Assembly (NCBI RefSeq): GCF_902459505.1
Contig: NC_047088.1
Span: 220,158,803-220,222,802, forward strand
Direction: 5' to 3'
Length of the DNA stretch: 64,000 bases
Source: Geotrypetes seraphini
Lineage: Eukaryota > Chordata > Amphibia > Gymnophiona > Dermophiidae
The notes beneath the pieces were generated by a model. The model was not told the origin of the DNA. It made no database searches and saw only the letters and a program-made list of their open reading frames with translations. Positions within the stretch are counted from its first letter, which is position 1, and every line of letters begins with the position of its first letter. The position numbers and the translations under genes were made by a program. This document shows, piece by piece, positions 34,501-47,536 of this stretch.

Positions 34501-35635
34501 TCTGCCCTTCCTGACCCATGGAGTGACCAGAGGCAGCTAAGCCCATGGCTCCCGACCCCCCCCACCTCATGTGCCCAGCAGCACACAGAACAAGGACACT
34601 CATCAGCCAATCTTCTAGTGCAAAACTGGCATGATATGGGGTCTAAACCACTTCAGAGTGTCAATAACAATAGATTTCCATCAAAACAAGACAATTTGAA
34701 GCAGAAGAAGGCTTTTAAAATAAAAATTGGGAAATTCAAGATGGCTGCAGCAGCAGCGTTTTGGCACCCAAAAAAATTCCCCCAAACACACCAAAAAACA
34801 ACTTGTAACAGCACCAAACAGCTTGTAAAAGTTCAAAATTACTCAAAATAGGATTTTTGAGGTGGGGAATCCTTGGGACAACCTCAGAAACACTTAGTTT
34901 TGCCTAGATCAGATCCACCCCAATTTTCACTTAGACAGTAATGAGCTGTACTCACAGACCTGCCATGTGCTGTGCCTGCATCAGCTTCTCACTGCAGTTG
35001 AAAATGGAGAAGGAATTTCTGCCTCAGACAAGTAAGGGTGGCTCCAGTAGCTTGTCTCTTTGGGCTGCCTTTTACTGAAGTTCCAAAAACCTGAAACCTT
35101 CAACCCTTCATGCTCTCACAGGATTCTTTGGAGGGGGCAGGGGGAAATAGACAACACAGCTGACTTCCGCCAGGCTTCCAGGCAAGTCACAGGGTCAAAT
35201 CAACCTGAGCTCAAGCGCCTGATTCCGAAGGGGCGACCACTGCTCACAGGGGACCTAGCTCCGAGCTCCCAAGGCTTAATGCAGGTCAGTCAGGCAGGTG
35301 CTCTTTTTAAAAGTGTGGTTCTCCTGGCTATAGACTCAACATCTCCCAGGCAGAGCTGTCCCAGGACTACCGGAAACCTCTTAGCACAGGGAAGCCTAAA
35401 AAAAACCAAACCAGATTAAAATCTGAAAATAAAAAAATCTAGTGCAGAGCAGAGGAAAATATATTTTCTCAACTCACTTGCAGAAATAAAACCAAGGAGA
35501 GGGGGTGCTGCCCAGAGAGAGAAAAGGTGTGGAGAGAAGAAAATGATTGCTGTCTTCTGCAAACAACTCATGAGTTGGGGTGCTTAACCCAGCCATAAGG
35601 AATCATATGCTATTTGCAAAGGAATGGAGGACTTA
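34501..35635. other. no clear feature
   Basis: May continue the old DIRS material at 33-34.5 kb, but I cannot assign it. Chance frames only. Confidence 0.35.
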
Positions 35636-35735
35636 CTGTGCTAGATGTACATTCCTGAGATCCAGAATTTATCAACTATGCCTTCCTTCTTCAGGACTAC
35701 AAAATTTTCCTTTGGCCCCATTCCTCCTGGAGCAC
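35636..35735 (-). mobile_element. short DIRS RT trace, fossil
   Basis: The minus strand reads like the RT segment F-V-V-L-K-K-E-G followed by a decayed I-L-D-L, comparable to YFLVPKKSGDLRPILDL of copy A1. Too short for certainty. Confidence 0.4.
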
Positions 35736-36823
35736 AGGAACTAAGGTTCTAAAGCCTATCAGTCTTCCCAAGATGCTCTGCACTGCTGCTTCCTTGGCTG
35801 GGGTGCCATGGAAAGAAACAAAGGAAATCTGTGAAAGCATACTCGTAGTTCCGATAATCTATAACTTACTGGATGTGAAAGACCAGGAGGCTTATCTGTG
35901 GCAGATATAGGACTGTGGTAGGCATTGACAGCTAGCAGGTTTATCACTGGAGTGGAATAGCCATTTCCCCTCAATGTCAGAAATGTTGAAAGCGGTGCCT
36001 TACCTCTAATACTAACAGAGAATCACAGACTCCATTTCATTAGTTTTGACCTCAGCTCCAGAATCAACAACCACGTTCTATAAGATGATAGTTCTAGTCC
36101 TAGAAAGCTGGTTGTGGGTGGCAATACAGAACAAGTTTTGAATTTTCAAGAACAATATTGGATTTTTAAATTAGGATCAGCGTTGCTTTCCAGATTAAAC
36201 AAAGAGGTGGAATGGATGATGTTGGTTTAATCAGGCTTCTAGATTGGCTGCAAGTTTTGGGGAAGGAGTTATTTAGAAATGATATAGAAATGCCTCAACC
36301 ATTTTGACTGAGCTGCAGTAATATGGCTAACTACTGAAGTACAAGGTTATGAGGTTGTAGGTTACAATTGTGGATTTTGTTGGTTGTTTAAAACTAACTT
36401 TTTCTTATTTGCTTTCAGGAGACTTTTCTATGAAGCAGCATTATGTGAAACATGGATCCACGTCAAAAATGTCTAACTGAAAAATCTATATATAAAAGGA
36501 AGAAGGGAATAACTTGCCTCAAAAGCAAATGCAAACAAGAGGCCAGAGAGATATCCAGTCCAACCACATCTATCTTTATTGCATGGATATGGTTTTGAGT
36601 TTTTATTTACTTTCAAATATTTTTATATATCATTCTTTCATGCTGTATAGATCAGTGAAACAAATTCCTAATTTAATGCATTTTAAACTACTATTTTTAG
36701 AAAGCATAATATGAAAGGAGTGTGAAGACTTTTGCAAGGCAGTTATGACTTGGTGATATGGCAATTATGAATTTGTAACAAAAATAACACATTTGTTTTA
36801 ATTTAGTTTGATCCAAACACGTA
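35736..36823. other. no feature recognised
   Basis: AT-rich intron sequence, no repeat ends or coding pattern found. Confidence 0.5.
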
Positions 36824-37080
36824 AAAAGAGATTAGGTACTACCTTGCTAATATCTTTTCTAGTAGATAGATGTGTCATTCTGAATGAGCGGGTAATATCC
36901 CAGTGCTCATGAGCTCTGCAGAAGGAATCCACTCCAGTTTCTGAATCCCTCCTCCTTCATCAGAGAGTTCTGCTGTCCCCTTCAGTTTATCCCAAAGCAG
37001 GCGATAGCCCTGTAGAGGAAGATGTGTGAAGGAGGGGTTCAGGGAAACTCACCAAAAAATAACTCTGTTATCCTCTGAAA

Positions 37081-40000
37081 AGCACAGTTACTTACCGTAA
37101 CAGGTGTTATCCAGGGACAGCAGGCAGATATTCTTTACGCATGGGTGACGTCACCGACGGAGCCCCGGTACGGACCTTTTTAACTAGAAAGTTCTAGTTG
37201 GCCACACCGCGCATGCGCGAGTGCCTTCCCGCCCGACGGAGGAGTGCGTGGTCCCCAGTTAAGATAAGCCAGCTAAGAAGCCAACCCGGGGAGGTGGGTG
37301 GGACGTAAGAATATCTGCCTGCTGTCCCTGGATAACACCTGTTACGGTAAATAACTGTGCTTTATCCCAGGACAAGCAGGCAGCATATTCTTTATGCATG
37401 GGTGACCTCCAAGCTAACAAAGAGGGAGGAGGGATGGTTGGCCATTAGGAAAATAAATTTTGTAACACAGATTGGCCGAAGTGTCCATCCCGTCTGGAGA
37501 AGGCATCCAGACAGTAGTGAGTATTGAACGTGTGAACTGAGGACCAAGTGGCAGCCTTGCAGATTTCCTCGATGGGCGTGGAACGGAGAAAAGCCACAGA
37601 AGCAACCATAGCTCTGACCCTGTGGGCCGTGACAGCACCTTCCAGTGAGAGACCGGCCCGAGCATAACAGAACGCAATACAGGCAGCAAGCCAATTGGAA
37701 AGCGTCCGTTTAGAGACAGGACGACCTAGACGGTTAGGATCGAAGGTCAGAAAGAGCTGAGGGGACGAGCGGTGAGCCCTGGTACGGTCAAGGTAGTATG
37801 CCAGGGCACGCTTACAATCCAGCGTGTGCAACGCCTGTTCCCCAGGATGAGAATGGGGTTTAGGGAAAAAGACAGGCAACACAATGGACTGGTTGAGGTG
37901 AAAAGCCGAGACCACCTTGGGAAGGAATTTAGGATGGGTACGCAGAACCACCTTGTCATGGTGAAAAACAGTGAACGGTGGATCGGCGACCAGTGCATGC
38001 AACTCACTAACCCTCCTGGCAGAGGTGATGGCGATGAGAAAAAGCACCTTCCATGTTAGAAGTTTGAGCGAAGTTGTGGCAAGAGGCTCAAAAGGGGGTT
38101 TCATGAGAGCTGATAAAACCACATTCAGGTCCCAGACGACAGGAGGAGGCTTCAGAGGTGGTTTGACATTAAAGAGGCCTCTCATGAACCGGGAAACCAG
38201 TGGATGAGCCGTCAGAGGTTTTCCGAGAATAGGCTCATGAAACGCAGTGATGGCACTGAGGCGGACTCTGATTGAGGTAGACTTGAGGCCAGCGTCGGAC
38301 AGAGAGAGCAAATAGTCCAGTACAGTTTCCACCGCTAATGAGGTGGGATCGTGATGATGCAGTTGACACCAAGAGGAGAACCTGGTCCACTTCTGGTGGT
38401 AACATTGGAGGGTGGCCGGTTTCCTGGAGGCATCCAAAATGCGACGGACAGGCTGAGACAGATTCTCTGGAGAGGTCAGCCCGAGAGAAACCAAGCTGTC
38501 AGGTGGAGCGAAGACAGATTGGGATGCAGTAGAGACTGACGTTGCTGCGTAAGTAGAGTAGGAAACACAGGAAGAGGAATGGGCTCCCTGGAGCTGAGCT
38601 GAAGCAGGAGGGAGAACCAGTGTTGGCGAGGCCATCGAGGAGTGATGAGAATCATGGTGGCCCTGTCCCTGCGGAGTTTGGATAACGTCCGCAACATCAG
38701 AGGTAGTGGAGGAAAGGCATAGAGGAACCGATCCGTCCAGTCGAGCAGGAATGCATCTGGGGTCAGACGATGAGGAGAGAAGAGTCTGGAACAGAACTGG
38801 GGCAGCTGATGGTTGTGAGGTGCTGCAAAGAGGTCCACCTGCGGAGTGCCCCAGCGAGCAAAAATGGAGTGGAGTGTTGAAGGGTCCAGAGTCCACTCGT
38901 GAGGTTGAAGGATGCGGCTGAGATTGTCGGCCAGGGAGTTCTGTTCGCCCTGGATATAGACAGCCTTGAGGAAAAGATTGCGGGCCGTGGCCCAGGTCCA
39001 GATGCGGAGAGCCTCCTGACAAAGGAGGCGAGATCCGGTGCCGCCTTGCTTGTTTATGTAGTACATGGCGACTTGGTTGTCTGTGCACAGGAGAAGAACC
39101 TGAGAGCAGAGAAGGTGCTGGAAGGCTTTGAGAGCATAGAACATGGCTCGGAGTTCCAGGAAATTGATGTGATGTTGACGCTCCTGAGGGGTCCAGAGTC
39201 CCTGGGTGCGTAGATCTCCTAGGTGAGCTCCCCACGCATAGGGGGAGGCATCCGTGGTTATGATCATGGAGTGAGGGGGCAGATGAAAGAGTAGACCCCT
39301 GGAGAGATTTGAGGAGTTCAACCACCATTGAAGAGATTGCTGAAGAGACGATGTCACAGAGATGGGATGAGAAAGAAGATCCGTGGTCTGTGACCATTGG
39401 TTGGCAAGAATCCATTGGGGTGTCCTGAGGTGGAGTCGTACCAGAGGCAGCACATGTACCGTCGAGGCCATGTGGCCCAGGAGGACCATCATCTGTCGGG
39501 CTGGAATGGCGTGATGAAGGAGCACCCGACGACAGAGGCGGAGCAGGGTCCGTTGACAATCGGAGGGGAGAAACGCCCTCATTAGTGTGGTGTCGAGAAC
39601 TGCTCCAATGAACTGAAGTCGCTGAGTAGGAAGCAGATGCGACTTGGGGTAGTTGATCTCGAATCCCAGGAGATGGAGGAGAGAGATGGTGTGATGAGTG
39701 GCTTGTAGCACAAGTGGCGATGTAGGTGCTTTCACCAACCAATCGTCCAAGTAGGGGAACACCTGGAGGTTGTGAGACCTGAGGAAGGCCGCCACCACAA
39801 TAAGGCACTTGGTGAATACCCTGGGCGATGAAGCGAGGCCAAAAGGTAGCACTTTGTACTGATAGTGACGGTGTTGTATCTGAAACCGTAGGTAGCGACG
39901 TGAAGTCGGATTGATTGGGATGTGAGTGTAGGCTTCTTTGAGGTCCAGGGAATATAGCCAGTCGTGTTGAGAGAGAAGAGGGTACAGCGTGGCAAGGGAG

Positions 40001-42724
40001 AGCATTCTGAACTTCTCCTTGACCAGACACTTGTTGAGGTCCCTGAGATCGAGGATGGGACGAAGGTCTCCTGTCTTCTTGGGAACCAGGAAGTAGCGGG
40101 AGTAGAATCCCTGACCCCTTTGGACCTGAGGCACTTCTTCGATGGCATTGAGAAGAAGGAGGGATTGGACCTCCCTCAGGAGGAGGGGGGTTTGGGAGGA
40201 GTGAGAAGCAGACTCTACGGGAGGGTTGTCCGGTGGAAGAGTCTGGAAGTTGAGAGAGTAGCCGTGGCGGATGATGTTGAGGACCCATTGGTCTGATGTG
40301 ATGACCTCCCAACGGCTGAGGAAGATGTGGAGACGTCCTCCGATTGGTTGAGGAAGAGGCAACGAGGGAGGAAGACTGGCTATGCCCTGGAGAGAGGAGT
40401 CAAAAGGGCTGAGAAGGTTTTGAAGGAGGGAGAGGCTTGGCAGGTTGATTAGACTGAGAGCGAGCCTGAGTGTGCTGATGTTGTTGACGGGGCCGCCGAG
40501 GTGGCTGAGAGGACTGTGGTCTGTAGGAGCGAGCAGGTGGAACCTTTTTCTTAGGTTTAACAAGGGTGTCCCATCTGGTCTCATGGGCAGAGAGCTTCTG
40601 GGTAGTTGAATCTAAGGACTCCCCAAAAAGTTCATCCCCAAGACAGGGAGCGTTGGCTAGGCGGTCTTGGTGGTTGATGTCCAAATCAGAAACCCTCAAC
40701 CAGGCCAGGCGGCGCATGGCAACGGCCATGGCAGATGCACGGGAGGTCAGCTCAAAGGAATCATAGATAGAGCGCACCATAAATTTTCGCAGTTGAAGGA
40801 GGCTGGAAATTTGCTGCTGGAAGAGCGGAACTTTGCGTTCTGGGATGTATTTTTGAAGGGCGGACAGTTGTTGTACTAGGTGTTTCATGTAAAAAGAGAA
40901 ATGAAAGGTGTAATTGTTCGCCCTGTTGGCCAGCATTGTGTTTTGATAAAGGCGCTTGCCAAACTTGTCCATCGTTTTGCCTTCTCTGCCAGGAGGGGTG
41001 GAGGCATAAACACTGGAGCCCTGAGTTTTCTTTAAGGTAGATTCAACCAGGAGAGACTCATGGGGCAGCTGAGGTTTGTCAAAACCCGGGATCGGGATGA
41101 CCCTGTAAAGGCTATCCAGCTTCCGGGGGGCCCCAGGGACGGTGAGTGGGTTTTCCCAGTTTTTATAAAAAGTTTCCCGCAGTATGTCATGCACGGGTAA
41201 CTTGAGAAACTCCTTGGGAGGCTGTTCAAAATCCAAGGCCTCCAGAAAGGCCTGGGATTTTTTGGAGTCAGACTCGAGAGGGATAGAGAGAGCCGCTGAC
41301 ATCTCCCTGAGGAACCTTGAGAAGGAGGATTGCTCAGGCTTAGAGGTGGTATCGGGGGCTGAGGGCTCTTCGTCCGACGACGATGCATCCTCCTCGGTAC
41401 CGGGAGGGGAGTCTTCCCATAAGTCCGGGTCCCTGACATCAGTGTGCGCATGCCGAGATATCGGGGTGGAAGGCTCAGTATGGTGTGTCTTAGACAGAGA
41501 CTTGCCAGAGCGCATCGAGATATTACCGGGAGAGGAAGATCGGTGCTGGTCTCGGTCCCGGGAAGAACGGTGCCGGTCTCGGTCCGGGGAGGACCGGTGC
41601 CCAGCCTGGTACCGAGGAGGATCGGCATCAGCGTGGGTATGACCTACGGGATGGGCACGAAGGTGTTCAGCCGAGAGAATCGGCATGGAGGAGTTCAGTG
41701 GTACCGATGGAGTGGATACCGTTGGACGGCGCGAGGCTTGGGCCGGTCTGCCACCGAAAGGAGCGGTGCCAGGAGGGTCGGTAACAGGTGCTGGAGTTGT
41801 TGCTGCAGCTGTTCCTGTAATTTGTCTTGGAGGATGGTCGCGATGCGGTCATCCAGGGGTTGCACCGGAACCGCTTTTTTCTGCTTTGGTTCCTTAGGTG
41901 CCGCTCCACGCCCCGGCGATGAGGAGGCCGATGACGAGGCACTCACCGAGATCGGGGCGGAGCGTTTCCGGGGTCGGCGTCGCCACTGTGGCCGGAGGGC
42001 GCTCAAGGGATGTGGAAGGCTTCTTAGCCGGCTTACCTGGCGCCAGCAACGCTGATGAGGGATCGGGCGTCGTCGAAGTGGTGGGTGCCGATTTTGGCGG
42101 TACCGTAGTCGACGCAATCGGTTCCATAGCAGATGCGGTGCCGAAGAGGATGTTCTACTGGATTTGTCGATTCTTTAGAGTGCGTTTTTTAAGAGTGGCA
42201 CAGCGGGTGCAGGAGTCCGCCCGATGCTCAGGACCCAAACACTGTAGGCACCAATTGTGTGGGTCAGTGAGGGAGATCGGGCGTGCACACCGCTGGCACT
42301 TCTTAAAACCCGGCTGCGGGGGCATAAATGGAAAAACGGCCTCCGCAAAATCAAACCCGGAGGCCTGTATGGTGACAACAGGCCCCGCCGGGGCTGGATC
42401 GAAAGAAAGTAAAAAAGAAACAAAAATTTTTTTTTTTAAATAAAAACAAGAAAGAACCCGAAGGCAAGGAGAAAAAATAAGAGAAATTCGCGAGCGGGAA
42501 GGCAAAAAGTAGATTTTTCAACGGCCGTTGAAAACACATGCGACTTCTTCGCTCCGCGGAAACGAAGAAACTGGGGACCACGCACTCCTCCGTCGGGCGG
42601 GAAGGCACTCGCGCATGCGCGGTGCGGCCAACTAGAACTTTCTAGTTAAAAAGGTCCGTACCTGGGCTCCGTCGGTGACGTCACCCATGCGTAAAGAATA
42701 TGCTGCCTGCTTGTCCTGGGATAA
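37081..42724 (-). mobile_element. DIRS-type retrotransposon (copy A2), nearly whole, fossil
   Basis: 5.6 kb, coding on the minus strand like the gene it sits in. Parts: a gag-like region at about 42.5-40.4 kb with a Cys-rich start; RT, RNase H and a methylase-like region in a long open frame at about 40.6-38.5 kb (YLDDW; TTDASPYAWGAH); and an overlapping frame to about 37.45 kb ending in a tyrosine recombinase (SARRVSEL, later an H-x-x-R and a Tyr). Inverted ends at 37081-37260 and about 42545-42724; internal complementary region at about 37305-37412. No target duplication. It looks close to whole, with perhaps one or two breaks; young relative to its host, lineage B. Confidence 0.94.
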
Positions 42725-42914
42725 TCATCATAAACAGGTTATTCAACAATCAAATCAGAAACATTAATATGGTACAAGTATACCCCCCAAAGTGTAATAG
42801 TATAGGCTGTAGACTCTGAAGGCCTGACTGACATGCAAACATCAGTTTGGATTCGAACTTTCTGACAGAGATAGCAGGCTTGCATAGGACACAAATGACA
42901 TGGCAGGGCTCCAG

Positions 42915-44342
42915 AATAATAATAATAATAACTTTTTTTTCTATACCGCCAACACCCATAGAGTTCTAGGCGATTTACAGAGTAAGAGAACTGAACAGGT
43001 TGGTGATACAACAATATACTTAAGAAAGTACAATATTCATTTATAAAACTACAATATAAATGCTATGATGTTAATCATTGATCAAGTAATACATTTTTTA
43101 AACAAATAAGTCTTAACTGATTTTCTAAAAGTACAATAAGATGCAATCTGTCAAATTATATCATCTAACAAGCTTGAACTTTACCTGCTTGATCGATCAA
43201 AAAAATTTTTCTAACGACAATTTTTAGGAAAAGTGAATAAACCAGAGCGGCGAGTAAACTTAATCGGACTATACAATTCGAAATGAAAGAAAAGATAAGA
43301 TGGAGCTATTCCAAATAGCAATTTATAGCAGATGCAAGCAAATTTGAAAAGTATTCTAGTCTCTATTGGCAACCAGTGCAGCTGACGGTAATAAGGGCCG
43401 ACATGGTTTTCAAACCAAAAATTAGGCAGACAGTTGTATTTTGGATCAGCCTTAATCTTCCTAGAATAATTTTATAAGATTCCAAATAAATTATATTACA
43501 GTAATTGAGAACAAACAAAATTAATACCTGAACTAATAGTCTGAAGGAAGTGGGGTCTTAATATTTTTTAATGGAACACAGTTTCCGTAATGTAAAGAAA
43601 CATTTCTTAACAAGCGTGTTCTCTCAGAGTTAAATGACGGTCCAAAATAACTCCTAAAAGTTTAAGAGAAGGGACTATTGGGTATTCTTGTCCACTTAAA
43701 TGAAGAGTTTTATCCTTGATATTATCATTAGGACTAGCCAGAAAAAAATCTGTTTTTTTCAGGATTTAACTTCAACTTGAATTCAATAGTCCATTATTCA
43801 ATCCGATTTAGAATAAAGGTGATCTAATTTTTTTATTTCAGTAATAAAAGAGATAACTGGTATCAGTATCGTGATGTCATCAGTGTAAATGTAAAATATT
43901 ACATTTGTAATAAATTGGCTAAAGAAGCAACATAGATGTTAAACAAAGTAGGTGACAGTGATGAACCCTGAGGTACCCCACAAGGATTGCTCCAAGAATT
44001 GGAATATTGATAATTGCTGCAAACTTGATATGATCTTTTTTTTAAAAAGCCCTGAAACCAATCTCTGACTTTTCCGGAGATTCCCATACCATCCAGACAC
44101 TCCAGTAGAATCCCATGGTCCTACTAAGGTCAAACTGAAGTATTAGTGCGCTAGTGCCTTGACTAAACAAACAATGAATATGATTTATCAAAGAAGCTAT
44201 ACTGAAATCTTGTCTAAATCCAGATTAGTGATCATGAAGAATATGGAATTGTTCTAGATGCTTGATTAATTCTAAATTGATCAAACCTTCCATTATTTTA
44301 CAAAACAAGGGTATACTTGTAATGGGGCTATAATTTGTTGTG
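42915..44342 (-). mobile_element. LINE (group A) inserted in DIRS lineage B
   Basis: The 3' end is an (AAT)n microsatellite at 42920, then tataccgccaacacccatag and aggcgatttacag. The minus strand carries the RT blocks KVRDWFQGFLKKRSYQVCSN and GVPQGSSLSPTLFNIYVASL, and upstream SPITSIPLFCKIMEGLINLE. Several frame changes. Same family as 28148-29085. Confidence 0.82.
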
Positions 44343-46281
44343 ATAGATATAGATTCCTACTAGAAAAGATATTAGCAAGGTAAGAACTTAATCTCTTTTT
44401 TTCTAGTGCAATAGGTCTGCCAGAAATCTAGGGGTGTAATGCTGAGGACCTAAAGGTGGAGTCCTCCCTTGTTGTTATATCCACTCTGTAAAATTTAGAA
44501 AATGTATGTAGAGTGGACCAAATCGCTGCCCTACAAATCTCCTCGGAAGAGACAGCCCAAGTTTATGCCCACAAAGCAGCCTTGCTTTTAGTCGAATGTA
44601 CCTTTATGGAAATTGGCAACTGTTTCCCACTAGCAATATATGCTGATGAAATGGCCCTATGGACCCATCTAGGAATCATGACCTTGGAAGCCGATGCACC
44701 ACGCCTAGCTCGATTTGAAAGCACAATGAGATGTTAAGAGAGCCTGAATTTGGTGACCTCAAAATATCATAAAAGAACTCTTGTTAACATCCAACTTCTT
44801 CAGAATCTGGTCCTTCTTCTTGGAACCTGTGAACAGGAACACCGGCAATATAACTTCCTGATTGACATGGTAAACAAAGAATAGACAGTGCACAAAGAAA
44901 CTCCAGCTTCAGTGAATTTAAGGAAAGATTATTTGCAAGAAATGGTCTATATCTCTGAGACCCTTCTCGCTGAGGCAATGGCCACAAGAAGAACCCTCTG
45001 GAGTGTCAGGTCCATCAAAGATGCTTCTTTCAGTCACTCATATGGAGCTTGGCTGAGACCCTGAAAAACCACCTTAAGGTCCCAAGAGGGGAATGGGGTT
45101 TAATGGGACTGAGACGCAGTGCTCCATATAGGAATCTGGCTATGTCTGGATGAGAAGCCAATGCAACTCTTCGGTGACAAGCCCTAAAACAAGAGAGTCA
45201 CTGTACTTGGACTCTAAGGGATGCCACTGTAAATCCCTTGTCAAGGTCAGCCTGGAGGAAGGCCAACACCACAGAGACCAGAGCAGAAAAAGGATCCTCC
45301 TGTTTTATGATGCACCAGTGCTGGAAAGATTTCCATGCCTTAGCAAAGGCAGAGACTGCTGACGGCTTCTGGACCTAAGAAGAGTAGAAATTACTACCTC
45401 TAAGTATTGCATGCATATGAACGCCTCATATTGCACAGCCATGCTGTAAGAGTAAAGTGGTATGGAATTTCTATGACCAGCTGGTCCCTGAGAAGAAGGT
45501 CTGGTAGTACTTAGGATTTTAGAGGTGGGGGGAACATAAAGGAACAGATAGAAACCTTTAAAAATAAGATTTACAGATCCCCCCTCCTTGATTTTTCTCA
45601 TAGCCTTACTCACTGTGACATACACTGGAAATATGCTGTAGCCTGCTTCAGCTCCAAAGGTAGCTGGATCTGGGAGAAGATATCACTGCTTCAAAATGGA
45701 ACTTCTTTCCAGTGCTGAATCTTTGGACTGCCAATCTGACCGTGTTTGACTCTGCAATCCCCAAGGACCCATTGATGCACAAAGGGGGGGGGGAGGCGAG
45801 TTGCAGACAGCACCCTGCAAGACCCTGTCGGGTCCCCTATGGATGCCAAGCAGCCTGCACTCAAGTCCCTGCAATGCAGTAGGTGAGCAATGCTACAAGG
45901 GGAACGGACCCCTAGCTCCAAAAAGGCTTCTGCAGGTTGGCCAACAAGTACCACAAGGGATCGGCCTGTCAGCTGCAGACCTCAGTCTCTTTCTCCTCCA
46001 CGCAGGTAGAGCTGGACCCTCAACTAGCACTGAAATCAAGCAAAAAAAAAAACAACCAACCAAACTGCGAAAAAGACCAACAAAAATAAAGAAATAAAAA
46101 AAGCAGATCAGAAAGATTCTTTCTGGCTTGTGTGCAAAAGAAAAAACTGAAGGGAGCAGCAGAGCCATCTGGTGAAGTAGGAGGGATTCAAAAACTGGAG
46201 TGGATTCCTTCTGCAGAGCTCGTGAGCACTGGGATATTACCCACTCATCCAGAATGACACACCTATTGCGCTAGAAAAAAT

Positions 46282-46675
46282 AAATTTTTTAAACAAAGCA
46301 GGGTTCCATTATTTGGCAAAACATTATTCAGTTAATCAAAAATGGCAATCAGTCATTGCTGCTTTCAAATATACTGGGACAAATACAGAAAGGGCAGAAG
46401 CACGCAATTAATGAGCATTCTGCGCTGAAGTTACTGACCACATGATACAAAGAGGGGATCACTGAGGCACAGCATATTAAAATGAGGTTATTAGGTATTC
46501 TTCTGCAATGCACAGAAGTAAACAGGGGATTTTAACATGCACACAATGCAAGAAATCCACTACCAGGTCCAAAGCAGTATAGAAGGGTTAGTTGAGAGGA
46601 TTTAATGTCATATTTTGGATTTTACTTCCAATACTTTATTTTTTGCTATTAGCATATATACCTCCAACTTTAAAA
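46282..46675. other. no feature recognised
   Basis: Intron 3 sequence of ARL6IP6 without recognisable repeat. Confidence 0.45.
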
Positions 46676-46853
46676 GGGAATGGGGACTTGTATACTGCCT
46701 TTTTGTGGCTTTGGCATTGCAAAGTTGACATTCAAAGCAGATGGCACTGGAAGATTAAGTGACTTGCCCAGGGTCACAAGGAGCAGCACTGGGATTTGAT
46801 CTCACAACCTCTGGCTGCAGAGGCAGCAGCTCTACCAGTGAGCCACAGCCCTC
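46676..46853 (-). mobile_element. tRNA-derived SINE fragment
   Basis: Left part tgtatactgcctttttgtgg is the tail; then 'gtgacttgcccagggtcacaagg', and finally a tRNA-like head with 'tggctcactggtagagctgc' on the minus strand. Confidence 0.75.
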
Positions 46854-47236
46854 TTCCTAAAATGGAAGTCGCAGTTGTGTGTGGAGTAAAAGCAGCTTCA
46901 CATTGTGCGCGTCTGAAGAAAACAAAAACACCAGCACACTTCTGTATATGTTGTTCTGTGCATAAATACTAGCCTAGCAAAAATTTTATGCGTTCCAGTT
47001 CATGCAGATGTGTGCTGGTACTTGAAGTCCCCTTACCATAAACATTTTGATCACAGGAAAAGCCTGCCAGGCACAAGTTCTTTGAATTGGCATTTCATTA
47101 GCATACTGCATTATTATGGAATATTTTATTGCTAATCTCAAGGTAGAAGCCAGTGCATGTCTTTCTGCATTGATCCCACTATGCTTTATGTACGTATACT
47201 CACATTATAAAAATTTACAGGAAAAACTGTACTTAC
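46854..47236. other. ARL6IP6 intron 3, start
   Basis: Begins with the exon 3 donor at 47236-47231 on the minus strand. No repeat recognised. Confidence 0.5.
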
Positions 47237-47369
47237 CTGAACCGTGCAGGCGACAGGGGTGTGGGAGGAAACATGCCTGGCTCAAAGGAGTCAAAGTATG
47301 TTACTGTCCAAGAGAAGCTGCAACATGAGAGTCCAACTGTCAAAGACAGAATAAGCAAACTCCAAAAAC
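47237..47369 (-). CDS. ARL6IP6: ARL6IP6 coding exon 3 (second membrane segment, core motif)
   Basis: The acceptor GATTTTCAATTTCAG lies just upstream and the donor CAG|GTAAGTAC just downstream. The 133-bp exon enters completing Gly and encodes [20 protein letters not shown] followed by the block [20 protein letters not shown] and ARF, ending in phase 2 (AG of Arg). This is the family's signature region: a membrane helix rich in Ser and Cys, then a Pro-rich segment. A second AG (TTTGACAG) lies inside the exon; using it would drop the conserved G-F-W-x-L-L-I-x-S-L start, so the longer exon is preferred. Exon 3 has a mariner-like element only 170 bp upstream on the gene strand. Confidence 0.95.
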
Positions 47370-47536
47370 CTGAAATTGAAAATCACTTTGTGAACTGCTT
47401 ATAATTGTTGAACTATATTCATATGCCATTTCACACCTACAAAAACGACATTTCTTGTACAGCTAGTATTGCTCTTTCCACTAAATTGTTCACTGCATTA
47501 TGTGGTTTTCTTCATTGGGGTAGTTTCTTCAAGCTA

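Larger units (their letters stand above)
36824..46281 (-). mobile_element. old DIRS-type element (lineage B) hosting later insertions, fossil
   Basis: The left end (about 36824-36960) and right end (about 46185-46281) are inverse copies (for example ctcatgagctctgcagaagg against its complement near 46205). A block at about 44350-44425 contains the complements of both outer ends side by side, the DIRS internal complementary region. Next to it, a recombinase-like trace begins about 44.5 kb. Without the inserted DIRS A2 and LINE it is about 2.4 kb, so it lacks much of a full element. Old and broken many times. Confidence 0.78.

Noticed and set aside
37445-40584. Very long open frames as host genes
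   Set aside because: They carry the RT, RNase H and tyrosine recombinase signatures of a DIRS element and lie between its inverted repeats.
47237-47336. Shorter ARL6IP6 exon 3 beginning after TTTGACAG
   Set aside because: It would drop the conserved G-F-W-x-L-L stretch; the upstream TTTCAG acceptor keeps phase and conservation.
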